IMG/VR virus record: IMGVR_UViG_3300004807_000003
Coordinates: 1-43,136 of that record
Source of the DNA: a virus
DNA length: 43,136 bases
Strand: one strand, 5' to 3'
A model generated the notes under the pieces. The model was not told the DNA's origin and made no database searches. It saw nothing but the letters and a program-made list of their open reading frames with translations. Each line of letters begins with the position of its first letter. The stretch's first letter is position 1. Below are positions 14,878 through 24,399 of the stretch, one piece after another. The translations under genes and the position numbers were made by a program.

Positions 14878-15271
14878 CCGCATACGCGCTGTATGCCCGC
14901 CAATAGTAAGTGCCGTTGCCGAGAAAGATTGAATGGTTTCGGCTATCGCCCATGTGGATAGCTTGCGGGTTCTGAAAATTCGGCGTGGTGGAATATTCTG
15001 CGTAATACTTGATCCCGCGATAGATGGGGTTCTGATCGGTGATCGCTATGTGAAAATGCCCGTTCTGTCCGGTCACTTTCAAGCCGTTGATGGGAGGCGG
15101 GGCCGCTGGTTGCCCTTGCGTGTTGCCGTTGCTCTGCATCGCCAGATTATCTTGCCCTCGGAGCATGTCCGAAAGAAGGCCATGCAAGCGCGTCCCAAAG
15201 TCAGGAGCGCCCTCAAGTTTGAGATTCTTCAGCCAGGCGATGTCACGAACCTGAGAGGATTGCTGACTCAT
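14687..15271 (-). CDS. Virion protein with beta-sandwich domain
   Basis: A 194-residue protein. A helical N-terminus (SSQVRDIAWLKNLKLEGA) leads to a beta-rich domain around 62-135 (FHIAITDQNPIYRGIKYYAEY, HSIFLGNGTYYWRAYSAY) with a fibronectin type III-like pattern. A Gly/Pro-rich tail follows. It overlaps the tail gene upstream by 4 bases, so the two are coupled, and it is likely a tail or head-completion component. Confidence 0.55.
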   Translation of the reverse strand: MSQQSSQVRDIAWLKNLKLEGAPDFGTRLHGLLSDMLRGQDNLAMQSNGNTQGQPAAPPPINGLKVTGQNGHFHIAITDQNPIYRGIKYYAEYSTTPNFQNPQAIHMGDSRNHSIFLGNGTYYWRAYSAYAASPASQASYHGGAQPQAVSGGGSIGGPAFLPAQGTGTGAPGQGLHGPGPVPFRSDNGVPPPRS

Positions 15272-18200
15272 AACGAACCCCTGACGGGCATCCGGGTAGC
15301 GGGCCGAAGGGCCACAACTACCTTAGAAAGCTGAAAACTGTTATTCGTCCCCGAGCTAGGAGACGAGGTAAACTTGAACGCGATGCGCCCGCCTTGCGCG
15401 TTGCCGCCGCCCCACTCCAAATCATGCGTGGGGTTCTGAATCGCCGCCCGGACGCATTGAAGCGGCCATTGGTTGCTCAATGCGTCGGGATAGGCCGATA
15501 TTGTCAGGTTGCCGATGCCAGCAACAAACGCCTGAAGATAGGTGACTACCTTGCGATGACTGCCAAGCTGTAAACCCTGCTCTTGCTCTCTGCTCACGAA
15601 AAAATAAGTGGTGTAGTAGGGCGAGATCAGGCCGTAATCATCGTCTGTGAGATAGGCTGGATTCAACACGTACAGATTGCCGAAAGCGTTGGCTGTTGAC
15701 GCGCCCGGAGTGACACCATTCCCGGCGAAAAACGTGCTCTGCAATGAAGCCGTCGAGCCTTGATACATCAAGGCCGCGCCGTTCATGGAGAGTTGCCAAG
15801 GTGACCATTTGCGCGTTTTGTCCGTAGTCAAGAGCTTGCCGCTCATGCCGATTTTGATAGGCCCGCTGTTGGCAATTTCGGAGCCCTGCAATTCCTGATA
15901 GTTCAGATAGTAAATGACATCGGGGGCCGTCGCCGTGCCAGTCGGCAAGCCAAAATACATGCACCGCGCGCGCGGATCATTGAGCGCCCAGATGGTCCGG
16001 TAAGCCGCTGGGTTGATCTGATTCCAGTTCGGCGTGATTTCTTGCGTGAGTAACCATGGCTGATCGCCCGCGAAGAACTGAGCGCCACTCCAAGACGCCC
16101 ATGCAAACCATTCCTCGCCGCCAGAGGCGCTGGAATCGTCGCTCTGTGATTGCGTGATGCCATTGGCCGAAACCGCCCCGCAATTGGAAGCAATCTCATT
16201 CACAGTCCAGCCGGAAGGCTCCGTAACACCGTTCGCGTTCGTCTCGTGCAATCGGCCGGCCGGATCTTGCGTCAACATGCAAAGCGAATCTCGGAGAATC
16301 GCCATGCCCATAATTTTCCGCTGATCGTTGACGGGGCCAAACTTGCCCGTTACGCCGTCAAATGCCTCGGGATTGCCCACATAGGATGCATAAGCGATTT
16401 GATCTAGTGTCGGTTGAGCCGCGTAAATCACACTCATCTCATCTACGTTCACCGTCAAAGGCGTTGCTATGCCAGGAATAGCGGCCAAGTAGACATCAAA
16501 GGTCAAATCGGCGGGAATCGTCGCCGGGGTTTTCGCGCTGAAAACCGCTTCCACCCATCCGCCGTTCGTCGTAATGGCCGAGCCCGGAATACCAGCGAAA
16601 GCCACAAAGCCAGCCGAGAAACTGCTGATCTTCGCCGTTAGTTGGTAGTGGGTATCCGTCGCGCTACATGAGACAAAGCAGCGGAACTTATAGAGGGTGT
16701 TCGCCGCGGCCAATGGTGCGCCGTAGGCATCCTGATAGAAACTCTGCGAAATCTCGCCAAAGCTGGTAGTGGTGCTCACCGTGCCTGAGGCCGTCATTGA
16801 CCATTGAGCCGCGCTTCGTGTGCTGCTCGAAAGCGCCCCGCCGCCTGACTTCAAATCCCAGCCAGTCGGGATCGTTGGAGATGTTGGCAGCGCGCCACCC
16901 TCAAAACCCATGTTGAGCAAGCCCTGAACGTTGTTCCGCTGCCCAAAGGCGATAAGACGCTGATTGTAGTACGAAAACGAGAGGGCGCCATCTAAAACGC
17001 GCTGGTTGGCCGTATTGTTGCCCGGAATGCTGGTCGAAATCGAGTTGAAAAGCGTATTGTCTGAGAAGTCGAGGATCGCCGCCGTCGAAGTGTTGTCATT
17101 GATCTGGGTAGCCGTCGAAACTTGCTGCCCATTCGACTGCGCCGGAACGGGAATGTAGTACCAAACCGACCCTTCCGCGCCCGTAAACTCCAGAATGCGC
17201 GCCACCACGTTCGGCGGACCAATCGCAACATTAGAAACGCTTATATATTGCCCGCCGTTTGCTTCAAATGTCACCGGAGGACTTGGTTTTGTCTGATAGC
17301 CCTGCCGAGTCAGAAACGAAAGCCGCAATTGATGTTTGCCGGGGGCCGCCAAACCGTAAGGCGTCACCGTGCCCACCGCCGCCGTAGTTGCGTCCGGCCC
17401 GTACTGCTGATAGGTGAACGTGTTCGCGTTCGGGACGCTGGCTACAAAGAAGCTGCCCGCCCATGCGAAAGAAACCGCGCCGCTCGTCCACGTGCCATCT
17501 GAGTAATTCAGAGCCACCGTGAACTTATTGGCCGTGGGTGCGCTTTGTACCTCGAAATAGCTAGGCGTGGCAGTGTCTAAAATCGGCCAGTCAAGCGTTA
17601 CCGTGCCGCCCGTCGCCGTGGCGTCTGAATCCGTCTGATAGTAGGTGAACTGATTGGGGCCCGGAATGGTCACTACGGCCGTCGAAGTATTGAAACTCGA
17701 AACGCTGGCGCCCGCGATGGTAACCGCCGAGCCGGGGGCCAAGCCATGCGCCGATACCGTCTGAGCCGTGACAATGCCACCCTGCCGCGATAACGTGCTG
17801 ATGCCACCGCCCACCGAAACGCCAGAGACGCCGTTGATGGTAACGAATGCACCAGGCACGAGGCCATGAACTGAAGCCGTGGTGATCGTCGCTACGCCGG
17901 GAGTAGCCTCATTATTCACCACGATTGACGTAATGCCGCCGCCAACCGCCGATGCTGGAACGTTGCTGATCTGCGCCTGATACCCCACTTGGAGGTTATG
18001 CGGGGCCGTGGTCTGCACCGTTACCGTGTTGGCCGCCCGCACCATCGTGGAGCCGCTGCCGAGGGTGCAAGTTCCACCGAGCCCAAAGACTGTGCCAATG
18101 GGAAGCGAGGCCGCGCCCACAATCAAGCCATTGCCGCCGCCTACGCCCGGGTAAACCTCCAAAATAGTGAATGAGCCGTTTATAGAGGAGTTGCCCGCGA

Positions 18201-18849
18201 TAATGGCTGTGCCACCCACCAACGCGCTACCAGTGGAGGAAACGAAAATGTTGACCGTCGTATAAGGACCGCCCGGAGGCCCGCCCGCTGGGTCTACTTC
18301 CACCACCGTAAGAACAGCCGGTGGAGCCGATACCGCCATGGTCGAAGCAGGAAGCGCCACGCTCCGCACGGTCGGAGGAGCGCCGGGGCCATCCTGCGTT
18401 ATTCGGTCCAAGAATGTGCCGTCGAACTGCAAGGGCACATCCGCGCCTAGATTGCCGTCGCTGATCGCAATGTAGGCCCGCCCGAATGCCGAGCAAGCCC
18501 GCATATAGAGGCCATGGCTTGCGGGAACTTGGTAAATCTGCGTTCGGACGCCGGGGGCCGCTGTCTGGTTTTCCGCGTACAGCTTGCCGCTGGAATCAAA
18601 GTACAGATTGTAGATTGTGCCATCCGGCGCGATGTAGCTCTTTGCCCCGGTGATCGTGACATTCCCGCCAAATGCAGACGAGAATACCTTTTGCAGTCCC
18701 GGACGGCTGGAGACGTTGCCGGGAGCAAAAACACAATCCGAGTTATCAGGAGAGCCGCCGTCTTGAAGGTCGATAGGGCTCATCTCTGTGATGAGTCCCC
18801 CGAAAACTTCTAAAGGTACTTCAACTGAATTAGTGGGGCCGAAAGCCAT
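15268..18849 (-). CDS. Large tail/hub-like structural protein with repeated beta modules
   Basis: A 1193-residue protein. Its N-terminus (GGLITEMSPIDLQDGGSPDNS, FAPGNVSSRPGLQKVF) matches the pattern of tail tubular/stabilisation proteins of short-tailed phages. From about residue 240 to 480 there are at least three modules of the type HGL-x-PG-x-x-VTI-x-G (HGLVPGAFVTINGVSG, HGLAPGSAVTIAGA, HNLQVGYQAQI). The 966-residue appendage protein has a similar module (HGMSTGASITVANSG). A carbohydrate-binding-like region follows around 650-760 (MGFEGGALPTSPTIPTGW). The C-terminus is beta-rich. It probably forms the tail tube, hub or an attached fibre. Confidence 0.6.
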   Translation of the reverse strand: MAFGPTNSVEVPLEVFGGLITEMSPIDLQDGGSPDNSDCVFAPGNVSSRPGLQKVFSSAFGGNVTITGAKSYIAPDGTIYNLYFDSSGKLYAENQTAAPGVRTQIYQVPASHGLYMRACSAFGRAYIAISDGNLGADVPLQFDGTFLDRITQDGPGAPPTVRSVALPASTMAVSAPPAVLTVVEVDPAGGPPGGPYTTVNIFVSSTGSALVGGTAIIAGNSSINGSFTILEVYPGVGGGNGLIVGAASLPIGTVFGLGGTCTLGSGSTMVRAANTVTVQTTAPHNLQVGYQAQISNVPASAVGGGITSIVVNNEATPGVATITTASVHGLVPGAFVTINGVSGVSVGGGISTLSRQGGIVTAQTVSAHGLAPGSAVTIAGASVSSFNTSTAVVTIPGPNQFTYYQTDSDATATGGTVTLDWPILDTATPSYFEVQSAPTANKFTVALNYSDGTWTSGAVSFAWAGSFFVASVPNANTFTYQQYGPDATTAAVGTVTPYGLAAPGKHQLRLSFLTRQGYQTKPSPPVTFEANGGQYISVSNVAIGPPNVVARILEFTGAEGSVWYYIPVPAQSNGQQVSTATQINDNTSTAAILDFSDNTLFNSISTSIPGNNTANQRVLDGALSFSYYNQRLIAFGQRNNVQGLLNMGFEGGALPTSPTIPTGWDLKSGGGALSSSTRSAAQWSMTASGTVSTTTSFGEISQSFYQDAYGAPLAAANTLYKFRCFVSCSATDTHYQLTAKISSFSAGFVAFAGIPGSAITTNGGWVEAVFSAKTPATIPADLTFDVYLAAIPGIATPLTVNVDEMSVIYAAQPTLDQIAYASYVGNPEAFDGVTGKFGPVNDQRKIMGMAILRDSLCMLTQDPAGRLHETNANGVTEPSGWTVNEIASNCGAVSANGITQSQSDDSSASGGEEWFAWASWSGAQFFAGDQPWLLTQEITPNWNQINPAAYRTIWALNDPRARCMYFGLPTGTATAPDVIYYLNYQELQGSEIANSGPIKIGMSGKLLTTDKTRKWSPWQLSMNGAALMYQGSTASLQSTFFAGNGVTPGASTANAFGNLYVLNPAYLTDDDYGLISPYYTTYFFVSREQEQGLQLGSHRKVVTYLQAFVAGIGNLTISAYPDALSNQWPLQCVRAAIQNPTHDLEWGGGNAQGGRIAFKFTSSPSSGTNNSFQLSKVVVALRPATRMPVRGSL

Positions 18850-18853
18850 CTAT

Positions 18854-19231
18854 TTAGAGGAAAGCGAGAAACTCAAACCGAGCGCGGATCACAGCGCCCG
18901 TAATGCCAGCCGGATAAGCGCCCGCCGCTAGCTGCGTTGTGCCGTTGAAAATCTGCACCGCGCAATTTGTCTGATTCGTGCCAGCGCAATAGAGGAACGT
19001 ATAGCCCGTCCCCGAGGTGCCGGCAACAGGCCGTTCAATGATGTCGGCAAAGTGCGGCAACAGAGACGACTTGATGGCGTCCGCACCGAGGCCCGGAGCG
19101 CCTACCGCGTTCTGAAAATTGAGCGTGTCGCCGCCCGTCACATAGTTCCCGGTGAAAGCCAGTGCGCCTTCAACGATAAAGCTGCTTTGATCCGTGCTCT
19201 GAAACGAGTCCACAGTAAACGTAATAGCCAT
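18854..19231 (-). CDS. Small structural protein
   Basis: A 125-residue protein of beta-strand composition (FTVDSFQSTDQSSFIVEGAL, GYTFLYCAGTNQTNCAVQIF) ending RARFEFLAFL. It lies between the connector-like gene and the large tail gene, so it is probably a head-tail joining or decoration protein. No family motif is recognised. Confidence 0.5.
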   Translation of the reverse strand: MAITFTVDSFQSTDQSSFIVEGALAFTGNYVTGGDTLNFQNAVGAPGLGADAIKSSLLPHFADIIERPVAGTSGTGYTFLYCAGTNQTNCAVQIFNGTTQLAAGAYPAGITGAVIRARFEFLAFL

Positions 19232-19243
19232 GGGTGAAACTCC

Positions 19244-20026
19244 TTAGTAGTTGTTTTGATAAATGTCTGAACTGAATGCACGTCTCCGGGTCGATACGCG
19301 CTGTTTTGCTTTCACGTCCCGGTTGAAAATCAACTGTACGCCGTCGCGCCCCTCTTGCAAGAGCGAATCCGCGTCCATGTCGCCGCGTGGTTTCGATATC
19401 TGATACGCGATGTAACAGGCGAAGACATCGGCGCAATCGACTATTGGGATGGGCTGGTTATACCAAAAGACGGGGCCAATAGTCTGAAACGAGGCAAGCC
19501 CTTGCAAATATTCAATTTGCAAATCTACGTTGCTCTGCGCCCCAGGCATTCGGATAGCGTCTTGCCGCCACTCCCAAACGCCGTTAAAGGATTGCTTGGG
19601 GTTCTGCGGTAGCCCGTCAATGCAGTTCTGAAGAGGCAAGCTAAACGGCGTGTTTGTGCCCGTCTGCCGTTCGCACACATAAAGCGGAGAGAAAAAATCA
19701 GGAGGCAGAATCAAATCCGGCCAGAGGTTCGCGGTATCGTTGTAGCCCGTCCAACTTAGCGAGACCTCCGAGGCCGGATCAAGCGATTGAACCGGAGGCA
19801 AGTTCTCAATGATGATTTTGCCCTTCGTGCGCGTGTAGCCCTTGTTGGTGAGATCCCGCTGAAACATGCGCCACGCCGCATTAGTCGCCGTCTGCGAGTA
19901 CACCTGGTTGTTCGTGAACATCTCGCCGCCCGGAATGACGTAATCATTTAGCTTCAGACGCGCGATGTCCAGCGCAACCGTTACCGGATCGTAGGGAGCA
20001 CCAGAGACGGGAGGGAGAATGGGCAT
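19244..20026 (-). CDS. Head-to-tail connector-like protein
   Basis: A 260-residue protein. Conserved-looking features are LDIARLKLNDYVIPGGE near the N-terminus, a middle YVCERQTGTNTPF and WEWRQDAIRMPG, and a C-terminal helix YIAYQISKPRGDMDADSLLQEG before a basic end. Position after the capsid genes and before the large tail gene, and length, fit gp11/tail-tubular-A-like adaptor proteins that cap the portal. Assignment is from synteny and general shape. Confidence 0.5.
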   Translation of the reverse strand: MPILPPVSGAPYDPVTVALDIARLKLNDYVIPGGEMFTNNQVYSQTATNAAWRMFQRDLTNKGYTRTKGKIIIENLPPVQSLDPASEVSLSWTGYNDTANLWPDLILPPDFFSPLYVCERQTGTNTPFSLPLQNCIDGLPQNPKQSFNGVWEWRQDAIRMPGAQSNVDLQIEYLQGLASFQTIGPVFWYNQPIPIVDCADVFACYIAYQISKPRGDMDADSLLQEGRDGVQLIFNRDVKAKQRVSTRRRAFSSDIYQNNY

Positions 20027-20755
20027 TTACTTACCAGCGAAACGAGGCGCGATAATTCCGGCTTTCACCTGTTCATCGAACTTAGTTCGATTGATGACGG
20101 CTTGACACGTGGCACACATGGAAGCCTCCGGGTCGCAGGGAGACGCGCAAGCGGGACACTTTTGCAAACCCTTCGGCTGATAGTTGCCGAGCCACGTTTC
20201 ATCATTTAGGTTCAGCCGAGACGCCGCCCATTTATGTTCCTCGCCAATGGTTTCCTGTGCCGCTTTCGCGCCTTGCGAGTGAGCTTGCCGCGCTTCTTTT
20301 ACCAGCGATTCACAATACTCCGTCAGTTTCTTGTTGGCTTCCGCCAATTCCTGCGCCGTGGGCTTCTCGCCCGCTGCAATGAAGATTCCAAAGCGAGTCA
20401 GGTTTTCGGCGGGGCTTCGCATCGGACCAACGCCGATGATCTGGTGAGCAAAATATCTGCCGTCTTCCTGATGAATGCCCATTTTCTTTTCGTTCTCTGG
20501 ATAGGGGCTGATGACAACGCCGGGAACGATGAGCGGGGCCGAGTGCTTTTGCCCCTCTTCACACTTAGGGATGAACCAGCGTCCATCTGAGGACATCGAA
20601 ACTTCTTTGCCCCACGGTCCCACGTTGTAGATGTAAACCTTGTTGCGTTCCGACACTTGCCGGATCAATTCAGGGATAGCGGGCATTTCGCGGCCGCCGT
20701 TCGTTTCTCTGACCATCTGCTGAACGCTGCGCGCTGCTTCTGTTGCGGTAATCAT
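20027..20755 (-). CDS. Structural-cluster protein with C-terminal zinc ribbon
   Basis: A 242-residue protein. The middle part is alpha/beta (VYIYNVGPWGKEVSMSSDGRW), then a long helical stretch, then a four-cysteine ribbon CPACASPCDPEASMCATC near residues 201-218. It is unusual to find such a ribbon among head-tail genes. The stop and the connector start are adjacent, so it belongs to the morphogenesis operon. Role unknown. Confidence 0.5.
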   Translation of the reverse strand: MITATEAARSVQQMVRETNGGREMPAIPELIRQVSERNKVYIYNVGPWGKEVSMSSDGRWFIPKCEEGQKHSAPLIVPGVVISPYPENEKKMGIHQEDGRYFAHQIIGVGPMRSPAENLTRFGIFIAAGEKPTAQELAEANKKLTEYCESLVKEARQAHSQGAKAAQETIGEEHKWAASRLNLNDETWLGNYQPKGLQKCPACASPCDPEASMCATCQAVINRTKFDEQVKAGIIAPRFAGK

Positions 20756-20767
20756 AAAATCCTTTGG

Positions 20768-21403
20768 TTAGGGTTGCAGGATAGCGGGGCCGCGTCGAGT
20801 GGGTAGCCCTGCCTGATGTGCTGTTAATTCGATTGGGTAACTCTTGGTCGAGCGCTTCGCATGAGCGCCCACCATAGGCCGCATGAAATACGCCGGGAGG
20901 CTTTCGCGGATCATGCCATCTAGCTTGGCGTCCCGCTGCTTCTCTTCGGCTTCGTTGTCGGCTTTCGCCCGCTGCGCCACTTGCTGAGGCGTTCGCAGTT
21001 TGGCGCGTTCCGCGCGCTGGATGAGTTCGCCTATGTTGGCATCGCCGGGGCTGGTCACCACGAAGGCATGGAGTAACTCATACTCGCCGCGTGACGGATA
21101 AAGGCCCATGCAGAGCATCCCGGTTACAGGGTCGCGTGTCTCCAAGTCCCAACGCTCTTGGCTCATGCCCGTAAAATCCCAGGCGGATAGCCACTTTTCG
21201 AGAATCCATTTATGCGCCGGGATAGCGTCGTAGGTTTGTAGCCATTCGTACCCGATCTTTCCCGAAGACCACAATCCGCCTACCATGCTGCGACGGGTGC
21301 CGTTGAACACAATCCGGTAGAGGTTTTCCCCGAACGGATTGACGCCAAACTGCGCCATGGAATACGGATAGTGCTGCAAGCTGGCTTTGGGATCGTAGCT
21401 CAT
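20768..21403 (-). CDS. Hypothetical protein of the head-tail cluster
   Basis: A 211-residue protein with an aromatic-rich N-terminal half (FNGTRRSMVGGLWSSGKIGY, KWILEKWLSAWDF) and a basic, helical C-terminal half containing an Asp/Glu/Lys coil (KADNEAEEKQRDAKLDG). No recognisable family. Its location just downstream of the capsid gene suggests a head completion or cement function. Confidence 0.45.
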   Translation of the reverse strand: MSYDPKASLQHYPYSMAQFGVNPFGENLYRIVFNGTRRSMVGGLWSSGKIGYEWLQTYDAIPAHKWILEKWLSAWDFTGMSQERWDLETRDPVTGMLCMGLYPSRGEYELLHAFVVTSPGDANIGELIQRAERAKLRTPQQVAQRAKADNEAEEKQRDAKLDGMIRESLPAYFMRPMVGAHAKRSTKSYPIELTAHQAGLPTRRGPAILQP

Positions 21404-21630
21404 TGCTGTTCTTTGCTGGCTGCTTCGAGAGCGGTTTTGAGGTTTTGCGCCGCCGCAATCAATGCGGTTTCTTCCGCCCCGAGCTTTTCAGCTAGCCCGG
21501 AGATGTGCGCCGAATTGATCTGCGGATTGTTGACCAGTTCTTTGCTGATCGCGGTACGGTACGCGCTGGAAGTCACCGTAATCGCTTCCGCCGCCGTTAG
21601 GATGTCCACTACTGGATTGAGTTCTGCCAT
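21400..21630 (-). CDS. Small helical protein after the capsid gene
   Basis: A 76-residue, almost entirely helical protein (MAELNPVVDILTAAEAITV... ALEAASKEQQ). It overlaps the downstream gene by 4 bases. Size and place are typical of head-tail accessory proteins, but there is no diagnostic motif. Confidence 0.45.
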   Translation of the reverse strand: MAELNPVVDILTAAEAITVTSSAYRTAISKELVNNPQINSAHISGLAEKLGAEETALIAAAQNLKTALEAASKEQQ

Positions 21631-21678
21631 ATCTCCCTTAACAGAGGGCCGCTGGTGACGGCCCTCCGGGTTGAGTCA

Positions 21679-22950
21679 CTACCGACCGAAGAAGCCAGTC
21701 GGGATAGTCACGTTGGTCATGTAGGCGCCCAAACGCGGTTGGCCGTTGCCAACCTGAACCATTTGGACAAGGTAGAACAACTCCGAGGAGGTAAGAGAGC
21801 CGCTTGTACCGTCGTACAACGGGAAAACGGTCTGCCCGCCCGCTTCGTAGTAGTCCAGCTTTTTGGTTTCAATTTTGAACCAATGTTTGAGAGCCAGCCA
21901 ATCGAGACGGCCAGGGATGGCCCGTTCGTTCACCAGCATCGGACGCCCGCCAATCGTCTTGGGGGCTTCCTTCGATAGCATGTCTTGCGAATTGCTACCG
22001 CCCTTGAAATCGTCAATGCGCTGGACTTGGAGAGCGTTGTTTTCCCACGCTGCCTCCATGTCTACTCCGCAATGAACCATCAAGTCCTGTTTCTGGTACT
22101 CTTCGATGCCCATCGCCAGCTTGATTTGGCCGGCCAACGCGCGAACACGCGCCGGGGTCAAAGCGCCCGATGTGGTAATGGAGGGAGTCGAGAAGCGGCC
22201 AGGGTAGCTGGACCGCGCGATGTTCATGTAAGTGCCGGTGTTGGCCGAGGTCTGGTAATACTGCAAACCAAACAACCCGGAGGCCGCGGTACCCGCCGAA
22301 CCGTTGATGAGAAGCAAGTCGCCCGCCGTGGTGCCAGCAGGGACGGCGCCCGTCAACCAAATGCAGTTGTTAGCCGAGTCAACAAAGTTGACCGTAACCG
22401 TACCGCGATTGGTGCCACCAAGGGCAGACCACACGTCCAAGTCCCAACCGTCACCAAAGAGGTTAGCGTTGTGAACGCCTAAGCAGTTGGAGCCTATCAC
22501 GTTCACGCTAACAATGCTGTCCAGCGTGTTCGAGCCGTCGCCCTGAAAAGCCGCGTCCATGAAGCCCGCGTGGGTTTTGGTCGCTTCCTTCTGGGTCAAG
22601 ACAACGTAATTTTCAATCGCCTTCTCGTCAGAGTTCGTAGACCACTCGGTAAGGGCCGAGTACTGCCACGCGCTCAAGAGCGAGACGCAAGAGAGAGCGC
22701 CGGGGACTTCCGTGACGCTGGAGCCTTGGCCCAAAACGCCGCCGTCGAAGTTACCAACGCGAGGTTTACCGCCACCCTGCACCAAGAACGGAATGCGGGC
22801 CGGACGGTTAGAAACGGCTGTTACATCAGTGCGGGTTTTGATTTCCGACCAAAGCCGAGAGGAAGCCAGAAACAATTTTTCGAGTTCCGGCCGAAGATAT
22901 TCACGCTGTGCCGCTACTGCCTGGGACACAACTGCGCCTGTATTTGCCAT
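21679..22950 (-). CDS. Major capsid protein (HK97-fold type)
   Basis: A 423-residue protein immediately after the scaffold gene, with a strong AGGAG ribosome-binding site 9 bases before its ATG, as expected for the most abundant virion protein. The helical N-terminal arm (AAQREYLRPELEKLFLASS) leads to a basic/Gly segment (RIPFLVQGGGKPRVG), a spine-helix region (EKAIENYVVLTQKEATKT) and beta-rich P- and A-domain-like parts, including KTIGGRPMLVNERAIPG. Length and gene order support the call. I cannot show the fold from sequence alone. Confidence 0.75.
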   Translation of the reverse strand: MANTGAVVSQAVAAQREYLRPELEKLFLASSRLWSEIKTRTDVTAVSNRPARIPFLVQGGGKPRVGNFDGGVLGQGSSVTEVPGALSCVSLLSAWQYSALTEWSTNSDEKAIENYVVLTQKEATKTHAGFMDAAFQGDGSNTLDSIVSVNVIGSNCLGVHNANLFGDGWDLDVWSALGGTNRGTVTVNFVDSANNCIWLTGAVPAGTTAGDLLLINGSAGTAASGLFGLQYYQTSANTGTYMNIARSSYPGRFSTPSITTSGALTPARVRALAGQIKLAMGIEEYQKQDLMVHCGVDMEAAWENNALQVQRIDDFKGGSNSQDMLSKEAPKTIGGRPMLVNERAIPGRLDWLALKHWFKIETKKLDYYEAGGQTVFPLYDGTSGSLTSSELFYLVQMVQVGNGQPRLGAYMTNVTIPTGFFGR

Positions 22951-22962
22951 AGAAAGACACTC

Positions 22963-23151
22963 CTAAAGTTGAATTTTTTGAGTGCCCCGCTGTGTGCTCA
23001 TTTGCCCGTAGGCCAGCTTGAGCGCTGCTGTGCTTTTACACTTGAGAGCCGAATGAACTAACTGTTTCGCTGAGAGGCTATCGGTTTGAGGCTTCCCGCT
23101 ACCTGTGCCACTCAACGAAACGAAACTACGCCCAAGTGACCTTGCGGCCAT
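22963..23151 (-). CDS. Possible small basic protein between scaffold and capsid
   Basis: A 62-codon frame fills the 175-bp gap between the scaffold and capsid genes and starts 26 bases inside the scaffold gene. The product is Ser/Lys/Gln-rich (LSGTGSGKPQTDSLSAKQLV, KCKSTAALKLAYGQ). There is no strong ribosome-binding site. Otherwise the gap would simply be the leader of the capsid gene. Confidence 0.3.
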   Translation of the reverse strand: MAARSLGRSFVSLSGTGSGKPQTDSLSAKQLVHSALKCKSTAALKLAYGQMSTQRGTQKIQL

Positions 23152-24391
23152 CTTTGAGCACCGCTTGACGTTTTGCGATCATGTCCGCATCCGTCACGCG
23201 GTAGTTGATTTCTCCAGAATCGGGGCTTTTGCCCACCCTCTGAAATCCTGCTGGGGCTGCGGGGGCCGCTGGTTTGGCCGGGGCCGCTGCTTGTGGCTGC
23301 GCTGCTGCTGCTGCGGGTTTCCCCGTCTTAGCCGAGCGCATAACCACGCCTACCGCTTGCCGTAAAGCGGCTGGCATCAATTCCTTAAATGTCGATGTGG
23401 TGTACTTCAGGTACCCTTCACGGTCACCCGCTGCCCGATAGCGGTCAACGGTCTGCTCATAGCCAGGCTTGCCGCTGAGAGCGCGTTTGTAATTCGCCTC
23501 AAACAGCGTACCGACTGCCGCCCGCTCGTCATTGCTCAACGGTTGCCCGTTGGTGAGCTTGGATATTTCGGCTTGAAACACTTGCGCCCGCTGCTGGACG
23601 CCCGCCGTAGTCCACTCCTTCACGGTTAGCTCTTGTTCGCGTCTCGCAAGTTCGGCTTCTTTGTCCGTGCCGCCTTGGGGCTGCTTCTCAACGGGAACGA
23701 TGTCTTTCTGTGCGAAGCCCTTCAAGCCCTGCACGTAGCCCACGATGTTATTAAAGGCTTCAACCACTTTCGGGTTGTCGGTCGGCATGAGAGCCGCCAG
23801 CAATTGCAAGTTAGTGTCGAATCCAGACGCCGCCATGTTGGAGGTGATGCACTTGGCAATGTAGGTAGTGAATCCCGCGTTATTCTGCCGCGCGAACTCA
23901 TCAAACATCGCCGGGGCCAATTTCTGAAAGGCTACCGGATCGCCCTGAACCAATTCTTTGACGAATGCGGGGTCACCAGCCGTGTAAAGCTCGTCGAACT
24001 TCGAGAACTGCCCCGCCGTTTCAATGGCTTGCTTGATCCCGACTGGACCGCCGAGGCTTTCGATCTCGCCTTTGAGGGCTTGATATTCCTTAACGCCGCC
24101 CGGAATAGCCTGTTTGAAGGCGTTGTTTTCGTAAATCGTGCGCTTGAGTGCCGCCGCTAAAGCCGGATCAGTCGCCTTGAGGCCATCCAAATGCGCCTTT
24201 AGCTGGGGGCTGAGTTTTTGCCCGTCCAGCAGGCTTACCGGGGCTTTCGCCGCCTGTACCGCCGCTTCGTCTTGGTCTACTTGCGGTTCGCCGCCCGTCG
24301 CCGCATCGGTCGGAGTTTCGACGGCTGATTCTGTGGGAGTTTCAACGGGTGCGGCTTCTACCGCCGCGTCCATCACTGCTACGTCTTCCAT
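23126..24391 (-). CDS. Scaffolding protein-like
   Basis: A 421-residue protein. Acidic, Thr/Glu/Ala-rich N-terminus (AAPVETPTESAVETPTDAA), a helical middle with a charged coil (EAELARREQELTVKEW), an Ala/Pro/Lys-rich linker near 365-390 and a basic C-terminus. Position between portal and major capsid genes and this composition fit a capsid scaffold, which shapes the prohead and is removed before packaging. No protease motif was seen. Confidence 0.6.
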   Translation of the reverse strand: MEDVAVMDAAVEAAPVETPTESAVETPTDAATGGEPQVDQDEAAVQAAKAPVSLLDGQKLSPQLKAHLDGLKATDPALAAALKRTIYENNAFKQAIPGGVKEYQALKGEIESLGGPVGIKQAIETAGQFSKFDELYTAGDPAFVKELVQGDPVAFQKLAPAMFDEFARQNNAGFTTYIAKCITSNMAASGFDTNLQLLAALMPTDNPKVVEAFNNIVGYVQGLKGFAQKDIVPVEKQPQGGTDKEAELARREQELTVKEWTTAGVQQRAQVFQAEISKLTNGQPLSNDERAAVGTLFEANYKRALSGKPGYEQTVDRYRAAGDREGYLKYTTSTFKELMPAALRQAVGVVMRSAKTGKPAAAAAQPQAAAPAKPAAPAAPAGFQRVGKSPDSGEINYRVTDADMIAKRQAVLKDGRKVTWA

Positions 24392-24399
24392 GTTTTCCT

